A stretch of DNA of 18,980 nucleotides from positions 1 to 18,980 of the forward strand of contig CAAGIE010000087.1 in the NCBI GenBank assembly GCA_900769835.1, in the 5' to 3' direction. Below are positions 1 through 7,329 of this stretch, in pieces (positions within the stretch are counted from its first letter, which is position 1; each line of letters opens with the position of its first letter). The position numbers were made by a program, and so were the translations under genes. The notes below the pieces were generated by a model that saw nothing but the letters and a program-made list of their open reading frames with translations, was not told the DNA's origin and searched no databases. The DNA is from an uncultured Oscillospiraceae bacterium (GTDB lineage: Bacteria > Bacillota > Clostridia > Oscillospirales > Oscillospiraceae).

Positions 1-4
1 GACC

Positions 5-38
5 GTGACTGGAGTTCAGACGTGTGCTCTTCCGATCT
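5..38. other. Illumina TruSeq adapter remnant (assembly artefact)
   Basis: Bases 5-38 match the complete TruSeq P7-side adapter (beginning GTGACTGGAG and ending TCTTCCGATCT), recognised from memory of the standard oligonucleotide. The four bases before it would be the end of an index. It sits at the very start of the window and runs directly into coding sequence, so this is an untrimmed contig end and not genomic DNA. Confidence 0.97.
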
Positions 39-734
39 CCCCCATTTTTTCGCAACTTTTTCCGTGATGGCTCGCACCTCACCCATAAATGCGGTGAGAT
101 GGCGGTGGCAATGGAGGTCGTCGTAGTAGGGGACGCATTTCGGCTCCCGCATAAAGTCCAGCTCAATGCCGTAGACATCGTAAGCGTTTAACTGCTCCTC
201 GATATAATCCAGCATTTTTTGACGGACTTCCGGCACGGCATAGTTAAAGTTCCGATAACTGGAGCGGTATTTTTTGCCCAAAAACCAACCCTTTTCCAGT
301 GCTTCATAGAAAAAGTCACTGCGGATCCAGCCGGTTTCGTCGTCCCGGTAGTGGTTGTCGTTCATCCGGATGGAGATCCAGGGACGAATGCCGATTTTTT
401 TGCAGTGTGTGACCCAGAAATGAATGGGCTCAAAACTATATTCCTGCTGGGCTTTGTAGACAAGACCCAGCATTTTGTTTTCGGAATAGTCCACGCCGAT
501 GCCGTTTTCCTCTTTTTGCAGGAACTTGGTGGCACGATCCGTAAAGACGCAGGAGGGGGTCACGGAGTTCTGGGCGAAAATGTTGAAGAGGATATCGCCA
601 ATGCCCTGATCTTTATAATAGGTGTCCAGATAGGCGGCAGCCTTGCCGGGGAGATCCTCCCAGTTTTCCAGGTTTTTCAGAAAAAAGTATTCGCAATCGC
701 CGTCCCAATTCAGCAAAACGGTGTTATCTTTCAT
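39..734 (-). CDS. Glycoside-hydrolase-like TIM-barrel protein, 3' end missing
   Basis: Partial gene: 232 codons are present and no stop is reached before the adapter at 38. The ATG at 734 has a strong AAGGAGG site (744-750) nine bases upstream. The start reads MKDNTVLLNWDGDCEYFF. Further in, WISIRMNDNH (119-128), an NYAVPEVR segment (164-171) and GIELDFMREP (189-198) resemble the strand-end acidic motifs of uncharacterised TIM-barrel glycoside-hydrolase-like proteins (family-10-like or hypothetical glycosyl hydrolases). The acidic pair E191/D193 is the obvious active-site candidate, by inference only. No signal peptide is visible, so a cytoplasmic location is likely. It overlaps the preceding small membrane protein gene by 11 bases, so the two are probably cotranscribed and translationally coupled. 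Substrate cannot be told. The reading frame stays open through the adapter and would give a false C-terminus. Confidence 0.7.
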
Positions 735-942
735 ATTCTATATCCTCCTTGCGCTGCTGCTCATAAAGTTTTTGAACGCTGAAAAAGCATTGTGTTACGC
801 AGAAGAAAGAATAAATGCCGTGTAACAAGAAAATGATATTACCCATATCTTCTCGCATAAGGGAAATATACATAATGTTGGTGATAATACACAGAGGCGT
901 TAGCAGCCAGGTATACTCAATAAAGGCGAACATAGTCAGCAC
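724..942 (-). CDS. Small membrane protein, uncertain start
   Basis: A 72-residue product beginning MLTMFAFIEYTW from a GTG at 942, or 69 residues from the ATG at 933. It has two hydrophobic segments (about residues 2-25 and 33-52) and a charged, cytoplasmic-looking tail ending RKEDIEYER. I do not recognise a family. Its stop codon lies inside the start of the glycoside-hydrolase-like gene, suggesting one operon. The start is weak: neither candidate has a good ribosome binding site (only AGGCG some 11 bases before the GTG). The frame is open upstream to 972 with further hydrophobic residues but no ATG. An ATG at 983 opens an eight-codon peptide in another frame, so a frameshift that has shortened the N-terminus is possible. 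Confidence 0.5.
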   Translation of the reverse strand: MLTMFAFIEYTWLLTPLCIITNIMYISLMREDMGNIIFLLHGIYSFFCVTQCFFSVQKLYEQQRKEDIEYER

Positions 943-981
943 GGTGATCAGCGCGCCTAAAAGGGAATGTTCTTACCCCTC

Positions 982-1009
982 ATTATAACAACCCGTTCCG
1001 GAAAAACAA
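982..1009 (-). promoter_or_regulatory. Candidate promoter of the membrane protein / glycosidase-like operon
   Basis: On the minus strand TTGTTT (1004-1009), a 16-base spacer and a perfect TATAAT (982-987). The -35 matches consensus only in its TTG. Transcription would start about 33 bases before the GTG at 942. Confidence 0.4.
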
Positions 1010-1035
1010 GACCAAATGAAAAAAAGTTAGGGGCA

Positions 1036-1119
1036 GACGGAGGGATTGATTTTATCAACACAGTACAATCCCCCAGCCGGCTTCGCCGGCAGCCCCCTTT
1101 ACACAAGGGGGTCTTTTAT
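1036..1119. repeat. Hairpin-rich intergenic repeat, copy A (partial)
   Basis: Three consecutive hairpins: GGGATTG/CAATCCC (1042-1048 with 1066-1072), GCCGGC-TTC-GCCGGC (1076-1090) and CCCCCTT/AAGGGGG (1093-1099 with 1105-1111), followed by TCTTTTATT. The order GACGGAGGGA...TCCCCCAGCC..GC...GGCAGCCCCCT...GGGGG...TTTTATT is shared with the longer element at 10734-10859, which has an additional left arm. The final hairpin and T-rich tail could also terminate plus-strand transcription. The rest of this 943-1219 gap (about 1120-1188) holds GC-rich sequence in which I see no gene. Confidence 0.65.
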
Positions 1120-1188
1120 TGCACCGGATACGCATTGTCAGCGGCCACCGGCGCTCCACTCGGAATGACACAAGGAAAAGATGCAAGA

Positions 1189-1218
1189 AAAAAGCGGAGG
1201 AAAAATCCTCCGCTTTTT
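1189..1218 (-). terminator. Intrinsic terminator of the RND gene
   Basis: A perfect 13-bp stem, AAAAAGCGGAGGA with TCCTCCGCTTTTT, lies immediately beyond the stop codon of the RND permease (minus strand). The T run that ends the stem serves as the U tract. The A run on the other side would also allow termination in the opposite direction. Confidence 0.85.
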
Positions 1219-1219
1219 G

Positions 1220-4200
1220 TTACATATCCAGATCTTTCAGTTCTTCGTCGCTGACGACCCGCAGGTCCTTTTTGTTCATCACATCGTAGATGCAAGGCAC
1301 TACGAACAGGGTCATCAGGGTGGCGTAGGTCAGACCGCCGATACACACCACTGCGATGGGGCGCATCAGGGCGTTGCCTGCATCCCGGCTCAGCGCCACC
1401 ACCAGCATACCCAAAACGGTGGTGATGGTGGTCATCAAAATGGGACGCATACGGGTGAGGCCGGCCTCCACAATGGCCTGCCGCCGCTCCACACCCTCGG
1501 CACGAAGCTGGTTGATGTAGTCCACCAGCACGATGCCGTTGTTGACGATGATACCCGTCAGCATAATAAAGCCGATCAGGGAGATGATACTGATCTCCAT
1601 ACCGCAGATCAGCAGGGCGATGAAGCCTCCGGTAAAGGCCAGGGGGATGGTGAACATCACGATGAAGGGGGACTTCAGGGACTGGAACTGGGCGACCATC
1701 ACCAGGTACACCAGCAGCACACCCAGCAGGAGCATCAGACCCAACTGGGTGATGGCTTCCATAATGGCCTCGTTCTCGCCGGTGAATTCATAGGTCACAC
1801 TGTCGGCAAATTCTGCGGTCTTCATAGCAGTCTGGGCGCGGCTGGTGGCAACGGTCACGTTGGTGCCCTCTGCAACCGCGGCGGAAACGGTGATGTACCG
1901 CTTCTGGTCGATACGGGAGATGGAGGTCAGACCCACAGTTTCCTCCACGGTGGCCACATCACCCAGTCGCAGGGTGGAGGTCTCGCCGGTGGCGGAGGTA
2001 ACGGGGAAGGTGAAGTCCAGCAGGGTTTCGGGGGTCAGTTGTGCGCTCTCCGGCTTTTTCACGATCACTTCCGTGGAGGTGCCGTCCAGAGCCAGGGTGG
2101 CAACGGTGGTCTCATTGGTCAGGGCAGAGGCCAGTTCCATATAGATCTGGGCCACAGTCATACCCTTTTTCATCGCCGCATCCCGATCGATGTGGATGTG
2201 CAGAGCGGGAGCGGTGTCCTCCAGACCGTCGTCCACCTCAGTAACACCGGGGACGGTGGCCAGGATCTTGGCGGCTTCCGCGGCGCTCTCCCGGAGCACC
2301 TGAGGATCGTTGGAATAGATCCGCATACTGATGCCGGAGCCGGTGAGCAGGCTCATATCCATCAGTTCGGCGGAGGCGGAAACCTCGCAATTCAGATCGG
2401 CGCAGAGGGCTTCGATCTTCTTGGCGGCTTCTGCGCCGGAGGCTTTTTCGTCAGCCAGAGTGACATAAACGGTGACGTCGTAATTGCCGCCGCCGGTGAG
2501 TGCGCCCAGGCTCATAGCACTGCCCATGGTGGCGCCCACGGTGGAAACGCCGTCCATTTCACCAATGCGCTGAATGGCTTCGTCGGAAACGGCCACTGCG
2601 TCTTCCATAGTGGCATCCTCCGGCATGGTCAGAGTGACGGTGATGCTGGGAACGTCCGCCGAGGGCATAAAGGTAAAGCCCTTGGAGATGGACAAAACGG
2701 CGGTGCCGACCAGCAGCAACAGTGCGGTGACCAGCACGAGGGCCTTTTTGCTCAGCGCCCAGCGAATGCTCTTTTCGTAACCCCGCAGGAGGCGATCCAT
2801 CAGGGGTGTTTGAATGGTCTTTTCCTTGCGGAGCATACCGGATGCCATGGCGGGAACCAGAGTCAGCGCCACGATCAGGCTGGCAAGGAGGGAGTAGGTC
2901 ATGGTCAGCGCCAGATCCACAAAGAGCTGACGGGTCAGACCGGTGACGAATACGATGGGCAGGAACACGCACACGGTGGTCAGGGTGGAGGCAACAACTG
3001 CGCCTGCCACCTGCTTTGCACCGTTGACGGCGGCCTGAATCACCGTTGCGCCCTTGGCGCGGAGGCGGTAGATGTTCTCGATGACCACAACGGAGTTATC
3101 CACCAGCATACCCACCGCCACGGCAAGGCCGGACAGGGACATCATATTGATGGTCACACCGGAGAAGTACATCAGCACCACCGCAAAGATCACGCTGACG
3201 GGGATGGAGCAAAGGGTGATAAAGGTGGGTCGCAGATCCTTGAGGAACAGAAGCAGGATCAGGATGGCGAAGATCGCACCCCACATCAGGCTGCCCAGAA
3301 TCTGCTCCACGATCATATAGATGTAGTCGCCCTGATTCATCAGGGAAACGAAACGCAGACCGGGATCTTCCTTTTCCAGCTGCTCGAAGCGGTCGAGGAT
3401 GTTGTCGGTAACCTCCGCGGTGGCGTAGGTGCTCTGCTTTTCAAAGGTGAGCATCACACTGTCCAGACCGTCCAGTTTTGCGTAGGTGGTGGCGCGGTTG
3501 TCAGTGACGACCACGGCGGCAACGTCCTTCAGGCGGATGGGCGCCACACCTTCCAGACCCATATCAAACAACAGAAGATTTTCGATCTCTTCCTTGCCGG
3601 TGAGTTCTTCGCCCACAGATACCATATAACTTACGCCGTCCTGCGTCACAGTGCCGGCGGGCATAGAGAAGTTTTGCGCGGTGAGGATATTCTTCACCAT
3701 ATCCATGGTGAGGATGGTCTTCAGGTCAGCCTGCTCAAGGGTCTGCTGGCGGGTGGTTTCCAAAGTGGCGATACCGGCATCCAACTGCGTCATGGCGGCA
3801 TCCACAGTGGCGGAGTTCACTGCCAGTTGGGTGGCGGCATCGGAAAGTTCCAGAAGACCGGCGATCTTTTGCTGACTCAAGGCGGTGCGGGCATCCTCCA
3901 GTGCGGCGATGCCGGCCTCTACCTGAGCGAGGCTGTCCTCTAAAGTGGCGATCTGGCTATCCAGTTCTTCCACATCCAGGCCCTCCTGGGCCAGCAATTC
4001 TTTGAGTTCGTCCACACCGGCCTGCAACTCGTTGAGAGCGGTCTGGGCGATGGCGATGCGGGCATCCAGCGTTTCCCGTGTGACACGGTTGGCGGCCAGC
4101 AATGCTTCTGCTTCGGCGGTGTCTGCCAGCAGTTCCAGATATTCGGGGCTGGCCTTCAGGGCGGCGATCTCATTGTCGATCTCCTCCTGGGGCTTACCAC

Positions 4201-5170
4201 TTTCCCGAATGGCCTGCATTTGGGCATCGAAAGCGGCCTGACGGCTATCGATATCTGCCAGAGTTAATTTCAGCGCCTGCAGGAGTTCCAATTGGGCCTG
4301 GGCGTCGTTCATGGGGGTTTCCAGCGCCTGCAGTCCGGACTGGATGGCTTGCAGCACCGGCAGGGTGGAATTGATCTGGGTTTTTGCATCCCGCAACTGC
4401 TGCAGTTGCTTTTCCACTTCTGCTTCGCCCTGGGTCAGCTGACCGGTGAGAGCATCCTTGCCGCTTTCCAGTTCTGCCTTGCCGGCTTCCATCTGGGTCT
4501 GGGCGACGGCCAGATCTTCCTTCGTCCGGTTCAGTTCTGCCAGAGCCTCGTCCATTTTGCCGTTAATGGCGCCTGCCACATTGTCGTTTGCGATATTGAT
4601 AAGTTTTTCATCCAGCAGGATGTGCAACTGCTGATGGATGGCGCCGGTGGTGGTGACACGGGCAACACCGGGGATGCCCTCTAATTTCTGCATCAGTCCC
4701 TCGTCCAGGTACTGGGTCAGTTCCACGTTATCCATACCGTCGCGGGAAACGGCGGCGACCATAACAGGCAGCATAGAGGGGTTGATCTTCAGCACATAGG
4801 GAGCGGAGACCATATCGCTCCAGCCGCCCTGCAGAGAGGAGATCTGCTGCTGAATGTCCACACCGATGGTGTCTAAATTCACACTCTCCTCAAATTCCAG
4901 GATCACTATACTGTAATTTTCCGCAGAGGTGGAGGAGATCTCTTTAATATGCTCCAGGGTGGCTAAATTCTGCTCCAAAGGTTTTGTGACTTCCGCCTCC
5001 ACCTTTTCCGGGCTTGCGCCGGGGTAGGTGGTCATAATGAGCACATAGGGGAAGTCCATATTGGGCAGCAGATCCGGTGTCATTCTGGAGTACGACACAA
5101 AACCCAGCACCAAAATGGCGACCACCGCGACGAAAACCGTCAGCGGTTTTTTTACACTAAACTTCGACAT
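1220..5170 (-). CDS. RND (HAE-type) efflux permease with large coiled-coil insertion
   Basis: Inner-membrane drug/lipid efflux permease of the AcrB/SwrC superfamily, driven by the proton gradient. Numbering below counts from the ATG at 5176. TM1 is about residues 9-31, TM2-6 about 622-780, TM7 about 811-832 and TM8-12 about 1143-1298, giving the duplicated six-helix layout with two large outer loops. TM4 reads GMLVDNSVVVIEN, with D693-N694 at the position of the AcrB Asp pair. TM10 reads GIIVNNGIVLVDY, with N1212 where AcrB has its relay lysine. The R1244 of RMRPILMTT is kept. At 1318 residues it is far longer than the usual 1020-1060, because about 290 residues of helical, Glu/Gln/Ala/Leu-rich coiled coil (199-486) interrupt the first outer loop. 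The start at 5170 is preferred: GTAGGA lies six bases upstream, whereas the ATG at 5176 abuts it. It is monocistronic, with its own promoter and terminator and no adaptor gene beside it. Confidence 0.93.
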   Translation of the reverse strand: MSKFSVKKPLTVFVAVVAILVLGFVSYSRMTPDLLPNMDFPYVLIMTTYPGASPEKVEAEVTKPLEQNLATLEHIKEISSTSAENYSIVILEFEESVNLDTIGVDIQQQISSLQGGWSDMVSAPYVLKINPSMLPVMVAAVSRDGMDNVELTQYLDEGLMQKLEGIPGVARVTTTGAIHQQLHILLDEKLINIANDNVAGAINGKMDEALAELNRTKEDLAVAQTQMEAGKAELESGKDALTGQLTQGEAEVEKQLQQLRDAKTQINSTLPVLQAIQSGLQALETPMNDAQAQLELLQALKLTLADIDSRQAAFDAQMQAIRESGKPQEEIDNEIAALKASPEYLELLADTAEAEALLAANRVTRETLDARIAIAQTALNELQAGVDELKELLAQEGLDVEELDSQIATLEDSLAQVEAGIAALEDARTALSQQKIAGLLELSDAATQLAVNSATVDAAMTQLDAGIATLETTRQQTLEQADLKTILTMDMVKNILTAQNFSMPAGTVTQDGVSYMVSVGEELTGKEEIENLLLFDMGLEGVAPIRLKDVAAVVVTDNRATTYAKLDGLDSVMLTFEKQSTYATAEVTDNILDRFEQLEKEDPGLRFVSLMNQGDYIYMIVEQILGSLMWGAIFAILILLLFLKDLRPTFITLCSIPVSVIFAVVLMYFSGVTINMMSLSGLAVAVGMLVDNSVVVIENIYRLRAKGATVIQAAVNGAKQVAGAVVASTLTTVCVFLPIVFVTGLTRQLFVDLALTMTYSLLASLIVALTLVPAMASGMLRKEKTIQTPLMDRLLRGYEKSIRWALSKKALVLVTALLLLVGTAVLSISKGFTFMPSADVPSITVTLTMPEDATMEDAVAVSDEAIQRIGEMDGVSTVGATMGSAMSLGALTGGGNYDVTVYVTLADEKASGAEAAKKIEALCADLNCEVSASAELMDMSLLTGSGISMRIYSNDPQVLRESAAEAAKILATVPGVTEVDDGLEDTAPALHIHIDRDAAMKKGMTVAQIYMELASALTNETTVATLALDGTSTEVIVKKPESAQLTPETLLDFTFPVTSATGETSTLRLGDVATVEETVGLTSISRIDQKRYITVSAAVAEGTNVTVATSRAQTAMKTAEFADSVTYEFTGENEAIMEAITQLGLMLLLGVLLVYLVMVAQFQSLKSPFIVMFTIPLAFTGGFIALLICGMEISIISLIGFIMLTGIIVNNGIVLVDYINQLRAEGVERRQAIVEAGLTRMRPILMTTITTVLGMLVVALSRDAGNALMRPIAVVCIGGLTYATLMTLFVVPCIYDVMNKKDLRVVSDEELKDLDM

Positions 5171-5210
5171 AAACATCCTACTTTCCGAAAACTGATAATT
5201 TCCTAACTAT

Positions 5211-5240
5211 AAAATATCATAAAAGGCCAGAAAAAATCAA
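5211..5240 (-). promoter_or_regulatory. Candidate promoter of the RND gene
   Basis: Minus-strand TTGATT (5235-5240), an 18-base spacer and TATTTT (5211-5216) in a very AT-rich 100-base gap. A TATAGT at 5206-5211 is an alternative -10. The gap follows the rsmG terminator, so the RND gene needs a promoter here, but the exact boxes are uncertain. Confidence 0.4.
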
Positions 5241-5287
5241 TGCGCGATTGTAAAAATTTTATTAAGAATATAACCGGAAAGCATAAA

Positions 5288-5312
5288 AATAAGACCCGCA
5301 TAAGCGGGTCTT
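5288..5312 (-). terminator. Intrinsic terminator of the DUF3810-rsmG operon
   Basis: Stem AAGACCCGC (5291-5299) with GCGGGTCTT (5304-5312), loop ATAA, followed on the minus strand by TTTTTATG. The rsmG stop codon at 5311-5313 overlaps the stem. Confidence 0.85.
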
Positions 5313-6003
5313 ACAGAGGATTTTGTTTGATTTTTGCATAGCGCCGGGGGTAGCCTGCGGGGGTGGGCGCGATCTTTTTGAGAACGATCACCGTGTGGGC
5401 GGTGCCGTCCACGGGGAAAGCGGCCACTTTTTCGGTCTTCAGACCCAGTTTGCGGATGGCGTTTTGCGCCTCCTGCAACTCTTCTTCTGCGGCGGTGCCT
5501 TTCATCGCCAGCACATAGCCGCCGACTTTCACATAAGGCGCGGTCAGTTCCAGCAGGATATTCAGCCGGGCAACGGCGCGGGAAGTGGCAATATCATATT
5601 GCTCACGGCGCTGGGTCACGGCTTCCTCCGCTCTTGCGGTAAGGCATTCCGCCTCCACACCCAGAGTGGGGAGCACCTGCTCCAGCCAGTGCATCCGCTT
5701 ACCCAGAGAGTCCAGCAGAGTCAACTTTACCTCTGGGCAGGCGATCTTCACCGGCACACCGGGAAAGCCTGCGCCACAACCCACATCGATCATCGTTTTG
5801 CCCCGCAGATCTTTGAGGGTCAGCAGGCTGATACTGTCCAGCAGGTGAAGTTTTGCCACCTGGGTGGGTTCTGTGATGGCGGTGAGGTTCATCACCTGAT
5901 TTTGGGCGATGACCGCTTCGCCGAAATCGCAAAGGGTGCGGCAACGCTGATCGTCCAGAGAAAGTCCCAAACCGGGCAGACCGGCTTTCAGGGTTTCATA
6001 CAT
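5311..6003 (-). CDS. rsmG: 16S rRNA (guanine-527-N7)-methyltransferase RsmG (GidB)
   Basis: Cytoplasmic SAM-dependent methyltransferase that makes m7G527 in the 530 loop of 16S rRNA; loss in other bacteria gives low-level streptomycin resistance. The 230 residues fit the family. Visible signatures are NLTAITEP (39-46) with KLHLLDSI (51-58), the SAM loop IDVGCGAGFPGVPVKI (72-87), LLDSLGKRMHWL (96-107), SRAVARL, and the C-terminal YPRRYAKIKQNPL (218-230) found at the end of GidB proteins. The ATG at 6003 is preceded by GGAGGG. It starts two bases after the DUF3810 stop codon, so it is the second gene of that operon. In many Bacillota rsmG lies beside mnmG and noc near the origin; that arrangement is not kept here. 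Confidence 0.97.
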   Translation of the reverse strand: MYETLKAGLPGLGLSLDDQRCRTLCDFGEAVIAQNQVMNLTAITEPTQVAKLHLLDSISLLTLKDLRGKTMIDVGCGAGFPGVPVKIACPEVKLTLLDSLGKRMHWLEQVLPTLGVEAECLTARAEEAVTQRREQYDIATSRAVARLNILLELTAPYVKVGGYVLAMKGTAAEEELQEAQNAIRKLGLKTEKVAAFPVDGTAHTVIVLKKIAPTPAGYPRRYAKIKQNPL

Positions 6004-6005
6004 AT

Positions 6006-7118
6006 TTATTTACCCTCCGTGGGAGCAGGCTCGGTCAGATCCACATGGAAGGGATCGAACTGGCTTTCCTCCTGCTGATGCATCGGCTCCACCACGGTCT
6101 GCAGATGCCAGCTTACCAAAAGGTCTGCGGCGTGGATGTTCTTCATCTGGCCGTTCTCCTGGAATACTTCGCCGGAGGAGCGGTCGTCACGCTGCGCAAA
6201 ACTCTTGTTGTAGGCATCCACATCGCGCTTGAGTTGCTCGTTTTCCTGCGCGCGGTAGATGCTTGCGCTGCCGGGCATATTGGAAAGGGCTTCGTAGCAG
6301 TAGCGGTAGGCCATAAAGTAGCCGGAGTACTGGAACAAGGGGTCGGGGTTATTGATGCAGGCCAGAATTGCGGCCATAGCAGAGTCGGGGTTGTTGGCAA
6401 TGCAGATGCGCTGGGACATGACACGGCACACCGCAAAGGGCAGACCTACAGTGGGTGTGTTCTCGTTGACCACTGCCTCACCGGTGATGGGGTAGAATTG
6501 GGTGGTGTTGCCGGTGATGTTGTATACCCAACTCCAGCCCATTTTCTTAACGGGGGTGGTGTTGCCGGCGAAAACGGAGTAGTATTGCTCTTCGCTCAGG
6601 ACGGTAAAGCCCTCGCCTGCGTTTTGCGCCACATAGTCGAAATCGGCGATGATGTTGCCTTTTTCGTCACGGGGCAGAGTCTTTGCCAGTTCGTTGGCTT
6701 TCTTTTGGTAGTACACCAGCGCGTTTTGCAGGTCCAGAGGAGCGTAATCCGCGGTATTCAGACGAATGTCGTCGGACAGAGCGCCGGCGTAACGATTCAG
6801 GCCAAACAGACCGGTGGACAGCAGGTTCAGGGCGCAGATCACAGCCAGCGTCCAGCTGATCCAGCGGATGGGGTTCTTCTTGCGCCAGATATAGAAAATG
6901 ATAGCGGCAATGATCAACAATGCCGCGATGACTACCAGAATTTGCCAGACGCACAACCCGGTCTTGCCGGTTTTGGCGGACAAAAAGGCCAGCACCATAC
7001 GGGAAATGTAGGGGTATAAGATATCTACCAAGAGGGCATGGGTAGCGGCAAAGGACTTCAGCGCCCAGGTACAGGCGGCGAAGATCAATGCGACCACAAA
7101 GCCGATCCAGTATTTCAA
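6006..7118 (-). CDS. DUF3810 membrane protein, predicted zinc-site loss
   Basis: The 370-residue product has three N-terminal hydrophobic segments (about 4-20, 57-78 and 88-106) and then a soluble domain. FYPITGEAVVN (208-218), the LPF at 226-228 and PDPLFQYSGYFMAYRYC (258-274) resemble DUF3810 proteins. In that family I expect an HExxH-type motif and a downstream acidic residue between these blocks. Here the corresponding segment reads VCRVMSQRICIANNPDSAM (230-248), with R232 and Q236 where the two histidines should be and V233 for the glutamate. It is therefore probably not an active protease. The start is a TTG at 7118 with a perfect AAGGAGG (7127-7133) eight bases upstream. First gene of an operon with rsmG. 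The role is unknown; the family call rests on remembered motif context. Confidence 0.8.
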   Translation of the reverse strand: MKYWIGFVVALIFAACTWALKSFAATHALLVDILYPYISRMVLAFLSAKTGKTGLCVWQILVVIAALLIIAAIIFYIWRKKNPIRWISWTLAVICALNLLSTGLFGLNRYAGALSDDIRLNTADYAPLDLQNALVYYQKKANELAKTLPRDEKGNIIADFDYVAQNAGEGFTVLSEEQYYSVFAGNTTPVKKMGWSWVYNITGNTTQFYPITGEAVVNENTPTVGLPFAVCRVMSQRICIANNPDSAMAAILACINNPDPLFQYSGYFMAYRYCYEALSNMPGSASIYRAQENEQLKRDVDAYNKSFAQRDDRSSGEVFQENGQMKNIHAADLLVSWHLQTVVEPMHQQEESQFDPFHVDLTEPAPTEGK

Positions 7119-7185
7119 AGAAAACGCCTCCTTACCGATAGGATTTCTTGAGATCTGCCGATAGTCCGGCAGGATACCATGCTAT

Positions 7186-7214
7186 AGTATAGCACATTTT
7201 TTCCCGCTTGTCTG
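7186..7214 (-). promoter_or_regulatory. Promoter of the DUF3810-rsmG operon
   Basis: Minus-strand CAGACA (7209-7214), 17-base spacer and TATACT (7186-7191) preceded by TGC, an extended -10. A short inverted repeat, GCTATA-G-TATAGC (7181-7193), overlaps the -10 and the start region. Confidence 0.6.
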
Positions 7215-7269
7215 CCCCTATTTCTAAATTTTTTGAAAAATATAGGGGGTTTTTGGAAATTCGCCCACC

Positions 7270-7297
7270 TTGACATTTGAAGTTGGGGGAATATAAT
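7270..7297 (+). promoter_or_regulatory. Consensus promoter of the phosphoribosyltransferase gene
   Basis: TTGACA (7270-7275), a 16-base spacer and TATAAT (7292-7297), both exact consensus. The start codon follows 33 bases after the -10. It diverges from the DUF3810-rsmG promoter. Confidence 0.9.
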
Positions 7298-7329
7298 AGT
7301 AATGTAGAATAAGAAAGGGGCGTTCCCAG

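Noticed and set aside
219..782. Plus-strand frame across the first gene
   Set aside because: Antisense to the glycoside-hydrolase-like frame, which has a strong AAGGAGG site and recognisable motifs and is open up to the adapter.
1181..3943. Long plus-strand open frame rich in His, Gly and Gln opposite the RND gene
   Set aside because: It is the antisense shadow of the RND coding region; composition is abnormal, there is no ribosome binding site, and the opposite frame has clear family motifs and its own promoter and terminator.
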